A model generated the notes under the pieces. The model was not told the origin of the DNA, made no database searches, and saw only the letters and a list, made by a program, of their open reading frames with translations. A DNA stretch of 64,000 nucleotides. Source: Auanema rhodensis (lineage: Eukaryota; Nematoda; Chromadorea; Rhabditida; Rhabditidae). A program made the position numbers and the translations under genes. Where the stretch lies: contig OZ059900.1 in assembly GCA_964057225.1 (NCBI GenBank), forward strand, positions 17,623,638 through 17,687,637. Direction: 5' to 3'. How positions within the stretch are numbered: position 1 is the stretch's first letter; each line of letters begins with the position of its first letter. Shown in pieces: positions 27,354 through 41,443 of this stretch.

Positions 27354-30089
27354 AATTAGCATATTCTGAGGGCACGCCCCTTATGGCTAATATTGATTAA
27401 ATCGATTTTTGTTCATATGAGTCGTCAAATGAAACGAATTTCAGCGTGTTACATACTAAAATGAAGCATTTTACATGCTGAACACTAGAAAAATACAAAA
27501 ACACAGTATTTCCCATGAGAAATATTTTATTATGCTGGAAAACCAGTTTTTGGAAATTTCGCTGTAAACAAGGTTTTGACTTACGATTTCATGTGTTCAA
27601 ACTCATGCAATGTCAATGAAACCTAGCTCAAAATTGTTCCTACAACGTCTAGTTCCACTTTCACGACAACAAAACAGGGGTTAGAAAATTAAGGAAATTA
27701 GCATATTCTGAGGGCACGCCCCTTATGGCTAATATTGATTAAATCGATTTTTGTTCATATGAGTCGTCAAATGCAACGAATTTCAGCGTGTTACATACTA
27801 AAATGAAACATTTTACATGCTGAACACTATAAAAATACAAAAACACAGTATTTCCCATGAGAAATATTTTATTATGCTGGAAAACGAGTTTTTGGAAATT
27901 TCGCTGTAAACAAGGTTTTGACTTACGATTTCATGTGTTCAAACTCATGCAATGTCAATGAAACCTAGCTCAAAATTGTTCCTACAACGTCTAGTTCCAC
28001 TTTCACGACAAAAAAACAGGGGTTAGAAAATTAAGGAAATTAGCATATTCTGAGGGCACGCCCCTTATGGCTAATATTGATTAAATCGATTTTTGTTCAT
28101 ATGAGTCGTCAAATGAAACGAATTTCAGCGTGTTACATACTAAAATGAAGCATTTTACATGCTGAACACTAGAAAAATACAAAAACACAGTATTTCCCAT
28201 GAGAAATATTTTATTATGCTGGAAAACCAGTTTTTGGAAATTTCGCTGTAAACAAGGTTTTGACTTACGATTTCATGTGTTCAAACTCATGCAATGTCAA
28301 TGAAACCTAGCTCAAAATTGTTCCTACAACGTCTAGTTCCACTTTCACGACAACAAAACAGGGGTTAGAAAATTAAGGAAATTAGCATATTCTGAGGGCA
28401 CGCCCCTTATGGCTAATATTGATTAAATCGATTTTTGTTCATATGAGTCGTCAAATGCAACGAATTTCAGCGTGTTACATACTAAAATGAAGCATTTCAC
28501 ATGCTGAACACTAGAAAAATACAAAAACACAGTATTTCCTATGAGAAATATTTTATTATGCTGGAAAACCAGTTTTTGGAAATTTCGCTGTAAACAAGGT
28601 TTTGACTTACGATTTCATGTGTTCAAACTCATGCAATGTCAATGAAACCTAGCTCAAAATTGTTCCTACAACGTCTAGTTCCACTTTCACGACAAAAAAA
28701 CAGGGGTTAGAAAATTAAGGAAATTAGCATATTCTGAGGGCACGCCTCTTATGGCTAATATTGATTAAATCGATTTTTGTTCATATGAGTCGTCAAATGC
28801 AACGAATTTCAGCGTGTTACATACTAAAATGAAGCATTTTACATGCTGAACACTATAAAAATACAAAAACACAGTATTTCCCATGAGAAATATTTTATTA
28901 TGCTGGAAAACCAGTTTTTGGAAATTTCGCTGTAAACAAGGTTTTGACTTACGATTTCATGTGTTCAAACTCATGCAATGTCAATGAAACCTAGCTCAAA
29001 ATTGTTCCTACAACGTCTAGTTCCACTTTCACGACAACAAAACAGGGGTTAGAAAATTAAGGAAATTAGCATATTCTGAGGGCACGCCCCTTATGGCTAA
29101 TATTGATTAAATCGATTTTTGTTCATATGAGTCGTCAAATGCAACGAATTTCAGCGTGTTACATACTAAAATGAAGCATTTCACATGCTGAACACTAGAA
29201 AAATACAAAAACACAGTATTTCCCATGAGAAATATTTTATTATGCTGGAAAACCAGTTTTTGGAAATTTCGCTGTAAACAAGGTTTTGACTTACGATTTC
29301 ATGTGTTCAAACTCATGCAATGTCAATGAAACCTAGCTCAAAATTGTTGGTACAACGTCTAGTTCCACTTTCACGACAAAAAAACAGGGGTTAGAAAATT
29401 GAGGAAATTAGCATAATCTGAGGGCACGCCCCTTATGGCTAATATTGATTAAATCGATTTTTGTTCATATGAGTCGTCAAATGCAATTAATTTCAGCGTG
29501 TCACATACTAAAATGAAGCATTTTACATGCTGAACACTAAAAAAATACAAAAACACAGTATTTCCCATGAGAAATATTTTATTATGCTGGAAAACGAGTT
29601 TTTGGAAATTTCGCTGTAAACAAGGTTTTGACTTACGATTTCATGTGTTCAAACTCATGCAATGTCAATGAAATCTAGCTCGAAATTGTTCCTACAACGT
29701 CTAGTTCCACTTTCACGACAAAAAAACAGGGGTTAGAAAATTAAGGAAATTAGCAGATTCTGAGGGCACGCCCTTTATGGCTTATATTGATTAAATCGAT
29801 TTTTGTTCATATGAGTCGTCAAATGCAACGAATTTCAGCGTGTTACATACTAAAATGAAACATTTTACATGCTGAACACTATAAAAATACAAAAACACAG
29901 TATTTCCCATGAGAAATATTTTATTATGCTGGAAAACCAGTTTTTGGAAATTTCGCTGTAAACAAGGTTTTGACTTACGATTTCATGTGTTCAAACTCAT
30001 GCAATGTCAATGAAACCTAGCTCAAAATTGTTCGTACAACGTCTAGTTCCACTTTCACGACAAAAAAACAGGGGTTAGAAAATTAAGGA
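26670..30089 (+). repeat. Ten-monomer h-i-j-i'-j-k-l-m-n-o block (copy 1)
   Basis: Domain 3 types in order: h; i; j (CAAATGAAACG, ACAACAAAAC); i' (GAAACATTT, CTATAAAA, AAAACGAG but CCCCTTAT); j; k (CATTTCAC, TTCCTATGAG); l (GCCTCTTAT, CTATAAAA); m (CATTTCAC, GTTGGTAC, ATTGAGG); n (CATAATCTG, GCAATTAAT, GTGTCACAT, AATCTAGCTCGAAA); o (AGCAGATTC, GCCCTTTAT, GGCTTATATT). The same ten occur in the same order at 49991-53410. The block overlaps the last two monomers of the upstream ten-monomer cassette, so h-i is shared between the two higher-order systems. Confidence 0.85.
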
Positions 30090-33000
30090 AATTAGCATAT
30101 TCTGAGGGCACGCCCCTTATGGCTAATATTGATTAAATCGATTTTTGTTCATATGAGTCGTCAAATGCAACGAATTTCAGCGTGTTACATACTAAAATGA
30201 AGCATTTTACATGCTGAACACTAAAAAAATACAAAAACACAGTATTTCCCATGAGAAATATTTTATTATGCTGGAAAACGAGTTTTTGGAAATTTCGCTG
30301 TAAACAAGGTTTTGACTTACGATTTCATGTGTTCAAACTCATGCAATGTCAATGAAACCTAGCTCAAAATTGTTCCTACAACGTCTAGTTCCACTTTCAC
30401 GACAAAAAAACAGGGGTTAGAAAATTAAGGAAATTAGCATATTCTGAGGGCACGCCCTTTATGGCTAATATTGATTAAATCGATTTTTGTTCATATGAGT
30501 CGTCAAATGCAACGAATTTCAGCGTGTTACATACTAAAATGAAACATTTTACATGCTGAACACTATAAAAATACAAAAACACAGTATTTCCCATGAGAAA
30601 TATTTTATTATGCTGGAAAACGAGTTTTTGGAAATTTCGCTGTAAACAAGGTTTTGACTTACGATTTCATGTGTTCAAACTCATGCAATGTCAATGAAAC
30701 CTAGCTCAAAATTGTTCCTACAACGTCTAGTTCCACTTTCACGACAAAAAAACAGGGGTTAGAAAAATAAGGAAATTAGCATATTCTGAGGGCACGCCCC
30801 TTATGGCTAATATTGATTAAATCGATTTTTGTTCATATGAGTCGTCAAATGAAACGAATTTCAGCGTGTTACATACTAAAATGAAGCATTTTACATGCTG
30901 AACACTAGAAAAATACAAAAACACAGTATTTCCCATGAGAAATATTTTATTATGCTGGAAAACCAGTTTTTGGAAATTTCGCTGTAAACAAGGTTTTGAC
31001 TTACGATTTCATGTGTTCAAACTCATGCAATGTCAATGAAACCTAGCTCAAAATTGTTCCTACAACGTCTAGTTCCACTTTCACGACAACAAAACAGGGG
31101 TTAGAAAATTAAGGAAATTAGCATATTCTGAGGGCACGCCCCTTATGGCTAATATTGATTAAATCGATTTTTGTTCATATGAGTCGTCAAATGCAACGAA
31201 TTTCAGCGTGTTACATACTAAAATGAAGCATTTCACATGCTGAACACTAGAAAAATACAAAAACACAGTATTTCCTATGAGAAATATTTTATTATGCTGG
31301 AAAACCAGTTTTTGGAAATTTCGCTGTAAACAAGGTTTTGACTTACGATTTCATGTGTTCAAACTCATGCAATGTCAATGAAACCTAGCTCAAAATTGTT
31401 CCTACAACGTCTAGTTCCACTTTCACGACAAAAAAACAGGGGTTAGAAAATTAAGGAAATTAGCATATTCTGAGGGCACGCCTCTTATGGCTAATATTGA
31501 TTAAATCGATTTTTGTTCATATGAGTCGTCAAATGCAACGAATTTCAGCGTGTTACATACTAAAATGAAGCATTTTACATGCTGAACACTATAAAAATAC
31601 AAAAACACAGTATTTCCCATGAGAAATATTTTATTATGCTGGAAAACCAGTTTTTGGAAATTTCGCTGTAAACAAGGTTTTGACTTACGATTTCATGTGT
31701 TCAAACTCATGCAATGTCAATGAAACCTAGCTCAAAATTGTTCGTACAACGTCTAGTTCCACTTTCACGACAAAAAAACAGGGGTTAGAAAATTGAGGAA
31801 ATTAGCATATTCTGAGGGCACGCCCCTTATGGCTAATATTGATTAAATCGATTTTTGTTCATATGAGTCGTCAAATGCAATTAATTTCAGCGTGTCACAT
31901 ACTAAAATGAAGCATTTTACATGCTGAACACTAAAAAAATACAAAAACACAGTATTTCCCATGAGAAATATTTTATTATGCTGGAAAACGAGTTTTTGGA
32001 AATTTCGCTGTAAACAAGGTTTTGACTTACGATTTCATGTGTTCAAACTCATGCAATGTCAATGAAACCTAGCTCAAAATTGTTCCTACAACGTCTAGTT
32101 CCACTTTCACGACAAAAAAACAGGGGTTAGAAAATTAAGGAAATTAGCAGATTCTGAGGGCACGCCCTTTATGGCTAATATTGATTAAATCGATTTTTGT
32201 TCATATGAGTCGTCAAATGCAACGAATTTCAGCGTGTTACATACTAAAATGAAGCATTTCACATGCTGAACACTAGAAAAATACAAAAACACAGTATTTC
32301 CCATGAGAAATATTTTATTATGCTGGAAAACCAGTTTTTGGAAATTTCGCTGTAAACAAGGTTTTGACTTACGATTTCATGTGTTCAAACTCATGCAATG
32401 TCAATGAAACCTAGCTCAAGATTGTTGGTACAACGTCTAGTTCCACTTTCACGACAAAAAAACAGGGGTTAGAAAATTGAGGAAATTAGCATAATCTGAG
32501 GGCACGCCCCTTATGGCTAATATTGATTAAATCGATTTTTGTTCATATGAGTCGTCAAATGCAATTAATTTCAGCGTGTCACATACTAAAATGAAGCATT
32601 TTACATGCTGAACACTAAAAAAATACAAAAACACAGTATTTCCCATGAGAAATATTTTATTATGCTGGAAAACGAGTTTTTGGAAATTTCGCTGTAAACA
32701 AGGTTTTGACTTACGATTTCATGTGTTCAAACTCATGCAATGTCAATGAAATCTAGCTCGAAATTGTTCCTACAACGTCTAGTTCCACTTTCACGACAAA
32801 AAAACAGCGGTTAGAAAATTAAGGAAATTAGCAGATTCTGAGGGCACGCCCTTTATGGCTTATATTGATTAAATCGATTTTTGTTCATATGAGTCGTCAA
32901 ATGCAACGAATTTCAGCGTGTTACATACTAAAATGAAACATTTTACATGCTGAACACTATAAAAATACAAAAACACAGTATTTCCCATGAGAAATATTTT

Positions 33001-33167
33001 ATTATGCTGGAAAACCAGTTTTTGGAAATTTCGCTGTAAACAAGGTTTTGACTTACGATTTCATGTGTTCAAACTCATGCAATGTCAATGAAACCTAGCT
33101 CAAAATTGTTCGTACAACGTCTAGTTCCACTTTCACGACAAAAAAACAGGGGTTAGAAAATTAAGGA
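30090..33167 (+). repeat. Nine monomers (h-i-j-k-l'-n'-hybrid-n-o), absent from the right-hand copy
   Basis: The order is h, i, j, k, l' (l front with ATTGAGG end), n', a hybrid at 32142, n, o. The monomer at 32142 begins like type o (AGCAGATTC, GCCCTTTAT) and ends like type m (CATTTCAC, GTTGGTAC, ATTGAGG), so it records an exchange inside a monomer. In the duplicated region at 53.4 kb, h is followed directly by j, so ten whole monomers (30432-33851) are missing there or were gained here. Confidence 0.75.
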
Positions 33168-33851
33168 AATTAGCATATTCTGAGGGCACGCCCCTTATGG
33201 CTAATATTGATTAAATCGATTTTTGTTCATATGAGTCGTCAAATGCAACGAATTTCAGCGTGTTACATACTAAAATGAAGCATTTTACATGCTGAACACT
33301 AAAAAAATACAAAAACACAGTATTTCCCATGAGAAATATTTTATTATGCTGGAAAACGAGTTTTTGGAAATTTCGCTGTAAACAAGGTTTTGACTTACGA
33401 TTTCATGTGTTCAAACTCATGCAATGTCAATGAAACCTAGCTCAAAATTGTTCCTACAACGTCTAGTTCCACTTTCACGACAAAAAAACAGGGGTTAGAA
33501 AATTAAGGAAATTAGCATATTCTGAGGGCACGCCCTTTATGGCTAATATTGATTAAATCGATTTTTGTTCATATGAGTCGTCAAATGCAACGAATTTCAG
33601 CGTGTTACATACTAAAATGAAACATTTTACATGCTGAACACTATAAAAATACAAAAACACAGTATTTCCCATGAGAAATATTTTATTATGCTGGAAAACG
33701 AGTTTTTGGAAATTTCGCTGTAAACAAGGTTTTGACTTACGATTTCATGTGTTCAAACTCATGCAATGTCAATGAAACCTAGCTCAAAATTGTTCCTACA
33801 ACGTCTAGTTCCACTTTCACGACAAAAAAACAGGGGTTAGAAAATTAAGGA

Positions 33852-36800
33852 AATTAGCATATTCTGAGGGCACGCCCCTTATGGCTAATATTGATTAAAT
33901 CGATTTTTGTTCATATGAGTCGTCAAATGAAACGAATTTCAGCGTGTTACATACTAAAATGAAGCATTTTACATGCTGAACACTAGAAAAATACAAAAAC
34001 ACAGTATTTCCCATGAGAAATATTTTATTATGCTGGAAAACCAGTTTTTGGAAATTTCGCTGTAAACAAGGTTTTGACTTACGATTTCATGTGTTCAAAC
34101 TCATGCAATGTCAATGAAACCTAGCTCAAAATTGTTCCTACAACGTCTAGTTCCACTTTCACGACAACAAAACAGGGGTTAGAAAATTAAGGAAATTAGC
34201 ATATTCTGAGGGCACGCCCCTTATGGCTAATATTGATTAAATCGATTTTTGTTCATATGAGTCGTCAACTGCAACGAATTTCAGCGTGTTACATACTAAA
34301 ATGAAGCATTTCACATGCTGAACACTAGAAAAATACAAAAACACAGTATTTCCTATGAGAAATATTTTATTATGCTGGAAAACCAGTTTTTGGAAATTTC
34401 GCTGTAAACAAGGTTTTGACTTACGATTTCATGTGTTCAAACTCATGCAATGTCAATGAAACCTAGCTCAAAATTGTTCCTACAACGTCTAGTTCCACTT
34501 TCACGACAAAAAAACAGGGGTTAGAAAATTAAGGAAATTAGCATATTCTGAGGGCACGCCTCTTATGGCTAATATTGATTAAATCGATTTTTGTTCATAT
34601 GAGTCGTCAAATGCAACGAATTTCAGCGTGTTACATACTAAAATGAAGCATTTTACATGCTGAACACTATAAAAATACAAAAACACAGTATTTCCCATGA
34701 GAAATATTTTATTATGCTGGAAAACCAGTTTTTGGAAATTTCGCTGTAAACAAGGTTTTGACTTACGATTTCATGTGTTCAAACTCATGCAATGTCAATG
34801 AAACCTAGCTCAAAATTGTTCGTACAACGTCTAGTTCCACTTTCACGACAAAAAAACAGGGGTTAGAAAATTGAGGAAATTAGCATATTCTGAGGGCACG
34901 CCCCTTATGGCTAATATTGATTAAATCGATTTTTTTTCATATGAGTCGTCAAATGCAATTAATTTCAGCGTGTCACATACTAAAATGAAGCATTTTACAT
35001 GCTGAACACTAAAAAAATACAAAAACACAGTATTTCCCATGAGAAATATTTTATTATGCTGGAAAACGAGTTTTTGGAAATTTCGCTGTAAACAAGGTTT
35101 TGACTTACGATTTCATGTGTTCAAACTCATGCAATGTCAATGAAATCTAGCTCAAAATTGTTCCTACAACGTCTAGTTCCACTTTCACGACAAAAAAACA
35201 GGGGTTAGAAAATTAAGGAAATTAGCAGATTCTGAGGGCACGCCCTTTATGGCTTATATTGATTAAATCGATTTTTGTTCATATGAGTCGTCAAATGCAA
35301 CGAATTTCAGCGTGTTACATACTAAAATGAAACATTTTACATGCTGAACACTATAAAAATACAAAAACACAGTATTTCCCATGAGAAATATTTTATTATG
35401 CTGGAAAACCAGTTTTTGGAAATTTCGCTGTAAACAAGGTTTTGACTTACGATTTCATGTGTTCAAACTCATGCAATGTCAATGAAACCTAGCTCAAAAT
35501 TGTTCCTACAACGTCTAGTTCCACTTTCACGACAACAAAACAGGGGTTAGAAAATTAAGGAAATTAGCATAATCTGAGGGCACGCCCTTTATGGCTAATA
35601 TTGATTAAATCGATTTTTGTTCATATGAGTCGTCAAATGCAACGAATTTCAGCGTGTTACATACTAAAATGAAACATTTTACATGCTGAACACTATAAAA
35701 ATACAAAAACACAGTATTTCCCATGAGAAATATTTTATTATGCTGGAAAACCAGTTTTTGGAAATTTCGCTGTAAACAAGGTTTTGACTTACGATTTCAT
35801 GTGTTCAAACTCATGCAATGTCAATGAAATCTAGCTCGAAATTGTTCCTACAACGTCTAGTTCCACTTTCACGACAAAAAAACAGGGGTTAGAAAATTAA
35901 GGAAATTAGCATATTCTGAGGGCACGCCCTTTATGGCTAATATTGATTAAATCGATTTTTGTTCATATGAGTCGTCAAATGAAACGAATTTCAGCGTGTT
36001 ACATACTAAAATGAAGCATTTTACATGCTGAACACTAGAAAAATACAAAAACACAGTATTTCCCATGAGAAATATTTTATTATGCTGGAAAACCAGTTTT
36101 TGGAAATTTCGCTGTAAACAAGGTTTTGACTTACGATTTCATGTGTTCAAACTCATGCAATGTCAATGAAACCTAGCTCAAAATTGTTCCTACAACGTCT
36201 AGTTCCACTTTCACGACAACAAAACAGGGGTTAGAAAATTAAGGAAATTAGCATATTCTGAGGGCACGCCCCTTATGGCTAATATTGATTAAATCGATTT
36301 TTGTTCATATGAGTCGTCAAATGCAACGAATTTCAGCGTGTTACATACTAAAATGAAGCATTTCACATGCTGAACACTAGAAAAATACAAAAACACAGTA
36401 TTTCCTATGAGAAATATTTTATTATGCTGGAAAACCAGTTTTTGGAAATTTCGCTGTAAACAAGGTTTTGACTTACGATTTCATGTGTTCAAACTCATGC
36501 AATGTCAATGAAACCTAGCTCAAAATTGTTCCTACAACGTCTAGTTCCACTTTCACGACAAAAAAACAGGGGTTAGAAAATTAAGGAAATTAGCATATTC
36601 TGAGGGCACGCCTCTTATGGCTAATATTGATTAAATCGATTTTTGTTCATATGAGTCGTCAAATGCAACGAATTTCAGCGTGTTACATACTAAAATGAAA
36701 CATTTTACATGCTGAACACTATAAAAATACAAAAACACAGTATTTCCCATGAGAAATATTTTATTATGCTGGAAAACCAGTTTTTGGAAATTTCGCTGTA

Positions 36801-36929
36801 AACAAGGTTTTGACTTACGATTTCATGTGTTCAAACTCATGCAATGTCAATGAAACCTAGCTCAAAATTGTTCCTACAACGTCTAGTTCCACTTTCACGA
36901 CAACAAAACAGGGGTTAGAAAATTAAGGA
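33852..36929 (+). repeat. Nine-monomer block j-k-l'-n'-o'-p-j'-k-l (copy 1)
   Basis: The order includes the rare types p (CATAATCTG with GCCCTTTAT and AATCTAGCTCGAAA) and j' (j with GCCCTTTAT). The same nine recur at 53753-56830, offset 19,901 bp. Private changes here and not in the other copy include CAACTGC (34194 monomer), a T-run in place of TTTTTGTTC (34878 monomer), and GAAACATTT in the last monomer. Confidence 0.82.
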
Positions 36930-37271
36930 AATTAGCATATTCTGAGGGCACGCCCTTTATGGCTAATATTGATTAAATCGATTTTTGTTCATATGAGTCG
37001 TCAAATGCAACGAATTTCAGCGTGTTACATACTAAAATGAAACATTTTACATGCTGAACACTATAAAAATACAAAAACACAGTATTTCCCATGAGAAATA
37101 TTTTATTATGCTGGAAAACCAGTTTTTGGAAATTTCGCTGTAAACAAGGTTTTGACTTACGATTTCATGTGTTCAAACTCATGCAATGTCAATGAAACCT
37201 AGCTCAAAATTGTTCGTACAACGTCTAGTTCCACTTTCACGACAAAAAAACAGGGGTTAGAAAATTAAGGA
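36930..37271 (+). repeat. Single i-like monomer before the disturbed zone
   Basis: This monomer carries GCCCTTTAT, GAAACATTT and CTATAAAA but the CCAG and GTTCGTAC states, a combination intermediate between types i and o. It is the last monomer before the divergent trimers. Confidence 0.65.
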
Positions 37272-39321
37272 AATTAGCATATTCTGAGGGCACGCCTCTT
37301 ATGGCTAATATTGATTAAATCGATTTTTGTTCATATGAGTCGTCAAATGCAACGAATTTCAGCGTGTTACATACTAAAATGAAGCATTTTACATGCTGAA
37401 CACTAGAAAAATACAAAAACACAGTTTTTCCCATGAGAAATATTTTATTATGCTGGAAAACCAGTTTTTGGAAATTTCGCTGTAAACAAGGTTTTGACTT
37501 ACGATTTCATGTGTTCAAACTCATGCAATGTCAATGAAACCTAGCTCAAAATTGTTCGTACAACGTCTAGTTCCACTTTCACGACAAAAAAACAGGGGTT
37601 AGAAAATTTAGGAAATTAGCATATTCTGAGGGCACGCCCCTTATGGCTAATATTGATTAAATCGATTTTTGTTCATATGAGTCGTCAAATGCAACGAATT
37701 TCAGCGTGTTACATACTAAAATGAAGTATTTTGCATGCTGAACACTAGAAAAATACAAAAACACAGTATTTCCCATGAGAAATATTTTATTATGCTGGAA
37801 AACCAGTTTTTGGAAATTTCGCTGTAAACAAGGTTTTGACTTACGATTTCATGTGTTCAAACTCATGCAATGTCAATGAAACCTAGCTCAAAATTGTTCC
37901 TACAACGTCTAGTTCCACTTTCACGACAAAAAACAGGGGTTAGAAAATTAAGGAAATTAGCATAATCTGAGGGCACGCCCCTTATGGCTAATATTGATTA
38001 AATCGATTTTTGTTCATATGAGTCGTCAAATGCAACGAATTTCAGCGTGTCACATACTTAAATGAAGCATTTTACATGCTGAACACTAGAAAAATACAAA
38101 AACACAGTATTTCCCATGAGAAATATTTTATTATGCTGGAAAACCAGTTTTTGGAATTTTCGCTGTAAACAAGGTTTTGACTTACGATTTCATGTGTTCA
38201 AACTCATGCAATGTCAAAGAAATCTAGCTCAAAATTGTTCCTACAACGTCTAGTTCCACTTTCACGACAAAAAAACAGGGGTTAGAAAATTAAGGAAATT
38301 AGCATATTCTGAGGGCACGCCTCTTATGGCTAATATTGATTAAATCGATTTTTGTTCATATGAGTCGTCAAATGCAACGAATTTCAGCGTGTTACATACT
38401 AAAATGAAGCATTTTACATGCTGAACACTAGAAAATTACAAAAACACAGTTTTTCCCATGAGAAATATTTTATTATGCTGGAAAACCAGTTTTTGGAAAT
38501 TTCGCTGTAAACAAGGTTTTGACTTACGATTTCATGTGTTCAAACTCATGCAATGTCAATGAAACCTAGCTCAAAATTGTTCGTACAACGTCTAGTTCCA
38601 CTTTCACGACAAAAAAACAGGGGTTAGAAAATTTAGGAAATTAGCATATTCTGAGGGCACGCCCCTTATGGCTAATATTGATTAAATCGATTTTTGTTCA
38701 TATGAGTCGTCAAATGCAACGAATTTCAGCGTGTTACATACTAAAATGAAGTATTTTGCATGCTGAACACTAGAAAAATACAAAAACACAGTATTTCCCA
38801 TGAGAAATATTTTATTATGCTGGAAAACCAGTTTTTGGAAATTTCGCTGTAAACAAGGTTTTGACTTACGATTTTATGTGTTCAAACTCATGCAATGTCA
38901 ATGAAACCTAGCTCAAAATTGTTCCTACAACGTCTAGTTCCACTTTCACGACAAAAAACAGGGGTTAGAAAATTAAGGAAATTAGCATAATCTGAGGGCA
39001 CGCCCCTTATGGCTAATATTGATTAAATCGATTTTTGTTCATATGAGTCGTCAAATGCAACGAATTTCAGCGTGTCACATACTTAAATGAAGCATTTTAC
39101 ATGCTGAACACTAGAAAAATACAAAAACACAGTATTTCCCATGAGAAATATTTTATTATGCTGGAAAACCACTTTTTGGAAATTTCGCTGTAAACAAGGT
39201 TTTGACTTACGATTTCATGTGTTCAAACTCATGCAATGTCAATGAAACCTAGCTCAAAACTGTTCCTACAACGTCTAGTTCCACTTTCACGACAAAAAAA
39301 CAGGGGTTAGAAAATTAAGGA
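37272..39321 (+). repeat. Tandem pair of a divergent three-monomer unit (1,025 bp each)
   Basis: Two copies (37272-38296, 38297-39321) of a trimer found nowhere else in the window. Monomer 1 has GCCTCTTAT, CAGTTTTTCCC and AATTTAGG; monomer 2 has GAAGTATTTTGCATG and only six A in the A-run (341 bp); monomer 3 has CATAATCTG, GTGTCACAT and TACTTAAATG. TACTTAAATG otherwise belongs to domain 1. The copies differ at several sites (GAAAATTAC, GATTTTATG, CCACTTTTT, GGAATTTTCGC, CAAAGAAATC), so this duplication is older than the 3,420-bp one. Confidence 0.82.
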
Positions 39322-41030
39322 AATTAGCATATTCTGAGGGCACGACCCTTATGGCTAATATTGATTAAATCGATTTTTGTTCATATGAGTCGTCAAATGC
39401 AACGAATTTCAGCGTGTTACATACTAAAATGAAGCATTTTACATGCTGAACACCATAAAAATACAAAAACACAGTATTTCCCATGAGAAATATTTTATTA
39501 TGCTGGAAAACCAGTTTTTGGAAGTTTCGCTGTAAACAAGGTTTTGACTTACGATTTCATGTGTTCAAACTCATGCAATGTCAATGAAACCTAGCTCAAA
39601 ATTGTTCCTACAACGTCTAATTCCACTTTCACGACAAAAAAACAGGGGTTAGAAAATTAAGGAAATTAGCATATTCTGAGGGCACGCCCCTTATGGCTAA
39701 TATTGATTAAATCGATTTTTGTTCATATGAGTCGTCAAATGCAACGAATTTCAGCGTGTTACATACTAAAATGAAGCATTTTACATGCTGAACACTATAA
39801 AAATACAAAAACACAGTATTTCCCATGAGAAATATTTTATTATGCTGGAAAACCAGTTTTTGGAAATTTCGCTGTAAACAAGGTTTTGACTTACGATTTC
39901 ATGTGTTCAAACTCATGCAATGTCAATGAAACCTAGCTCAAAATTGTTCCTACAACGTCTAGTTCCACTTTCACGACAAAAAACAGGGGTTAGAAAATTA
40001 AGGAAATTAGCATATTCTGAGGGCACGCCCCTTATGGCTAATATTGATTAAATCGATTTTTGTTCATATGAGTCGTCAAATGCAACGAATTTCAGCGTGT
40101 TACATACTAAAATGAAGCATTTTACATGCTGAACACTAGAAAAATACAAAAACACAGTATTTCCCATGAGAAATATTTTATTATGCTGGAAAACCAGTTT
40201 TTGGAAATTTCGCTGTAAACAAGGTTTTGACTTACGATTTCATGTGTTCAAACTCATGCAATGTCAATGAAACCTAGCTCAAAATTGTTCCTACAACGTC
40301 TAGTTCCACTTTCACGACAACAAAACAGGGGTTAGAAAATTAAGGAAATTAGCATATTCTGAGGGCACGCCCCTTATGGCTAATATTGATTAAATCGATT
40401 TTTGTTCATATGAGTCGTCAAATGCAACGAATTTCAGCGTGTTACATACTAAAATGAAGCATTTCACATGCTGAACACTAGAAAAATACAAAAACACAGT
40501 ATTTCCCATAAGAAATATTTTATTATGCTGGAAAACCAGTTTTTGGAAAGTTCGCTGTAAACAAGGTTTTGACTTACGATTTCATGTGTTCAAACTCATG
40601 CAATGTCAATGAAACCTAGCTCAAAATTGTTCCTACAACGTCTAGTTCCACTTTCACGACAACAAAACAGGGGTTAGAAAATTAAGGAAATTAGCATATT
40701 CTGAGGGCACGCCCTTTATGGCTAATATTGATTAAATCGATTTTTGTTCATATGAGTCGTCAAATGCAACGAATTTCAGCGTGTTACATACTAAAATGAA
40801 ACATTTTACATGCTGAACACTATAAAAATACAAAAACACAGTATTTCCCATGAGAAATATTTTATTATGCTGGAAAACCAGTTTTTGGAAATTTCGCTGT
40901 AAACAAGGTTTTGACTTACGATTTCATGTGTTCAAACTCATGCAATGTCAATGAAACCTAGCTCAAAATTGTTCCTACAACGTCTAGTTCCACTTTCACG
41001 ACAAAAAAACAGGGGTTAGAAAATTAAGGA
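39322..41030 (+). repeat. Five mixed monomers with many private changes
   Basis: The copies starting 39322, 39664, 40005, 40347 and 40689 carry isolated changes not repeated nearby: CACGACCCTT, CACCATAAAA, GGAAGTTTCGC and GTCTAATTCC in the first, six A in the second (341 bp), CCCATAAGAAAT and GGAAAGTTCGC in the fourth. GGAAAGTTCGC is found again only inside the inverted segment at about 42883-42893, which links the inversion's source to this neighbourhood. Confidence 0.7.
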
Positions 41031-41443
41031 AATTAGCATATTCTGAGGGCACGCCCCTTATGGCTAATATTGATTAAATCGATTTTTGTTCATATGAGTC
41101 GTCAAACGAAACGAATTTCAGCGTGTTACATACTAAAATGAAGCATTTTACATGCTGAACACTAGAAAAATACAAAAACACAGTATTTCCCATGAGAAAT
41201 ATTTTATTATGCTGGAAAACCAGTTTTTGAACACTAGAAAAATACAAAAACACAGTATTTCCCATGAGAAATATTTTATTATGCTGGAAAACCAGTTTTT
41301 GAAATTTCGCTGTAAACAAGGTTTTGACTTACGATTTCATGTGTTCAAACTCATGCAATGTCAATGAAACCTAGCTCAAAATTGTTATTACAACGTCTAG
41401 TTCCACTTTCACGACAAAAAAACAGGGGTTAGAAAATTAAGGA
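41031..41443 (+). repeat. 413-bp monomer with internal 72-bp tandem duplication
   Basis: The stretch from TGAACACTAG (41156) through the CCAGTTTTTG end is repeated once starting at 41228, giving two copies of 72 bp, with TGA shared at the junction as microhomology. After the second copy one G of TTTTTGGAAATTTC is missing, so the monomer is 342 + 72 - 1 bp. It also has CAAACGAAACG and GTTATTAC, seen nowhere else. Because 72 is a multiple of three, the duplication lengthens chance open frames on both strands. Confidence 0.93.
41156..41299 (+). repeat. 72-bp tandem duplication (two units)
   Basis: Unit 1 is about 41156-41227 and unit 2 about 41228-41299. The units appear identical through the A-rich tract, the TATTTC...GAAATA hairpin and the CTGG-AAAA-CCAG stem. 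This suggests slippage or microhomology-mediated duplication within one monomer. Confidence 0.92.

Noticed and set aside
41074-41319. Open frame of 81 codons on the minus strand
   Set aside because: It exists only because the in-frame 72-bp duplication repeats a chance open stretch of the satellite; the same peptide segment appears twice. No start signal or protein similarity.
41152-41367. Open frame of 71 codons on the plus strand
   Set aside because: Same 72-bp duplication read on the other strand; ordinary monomers have stops in this frame.
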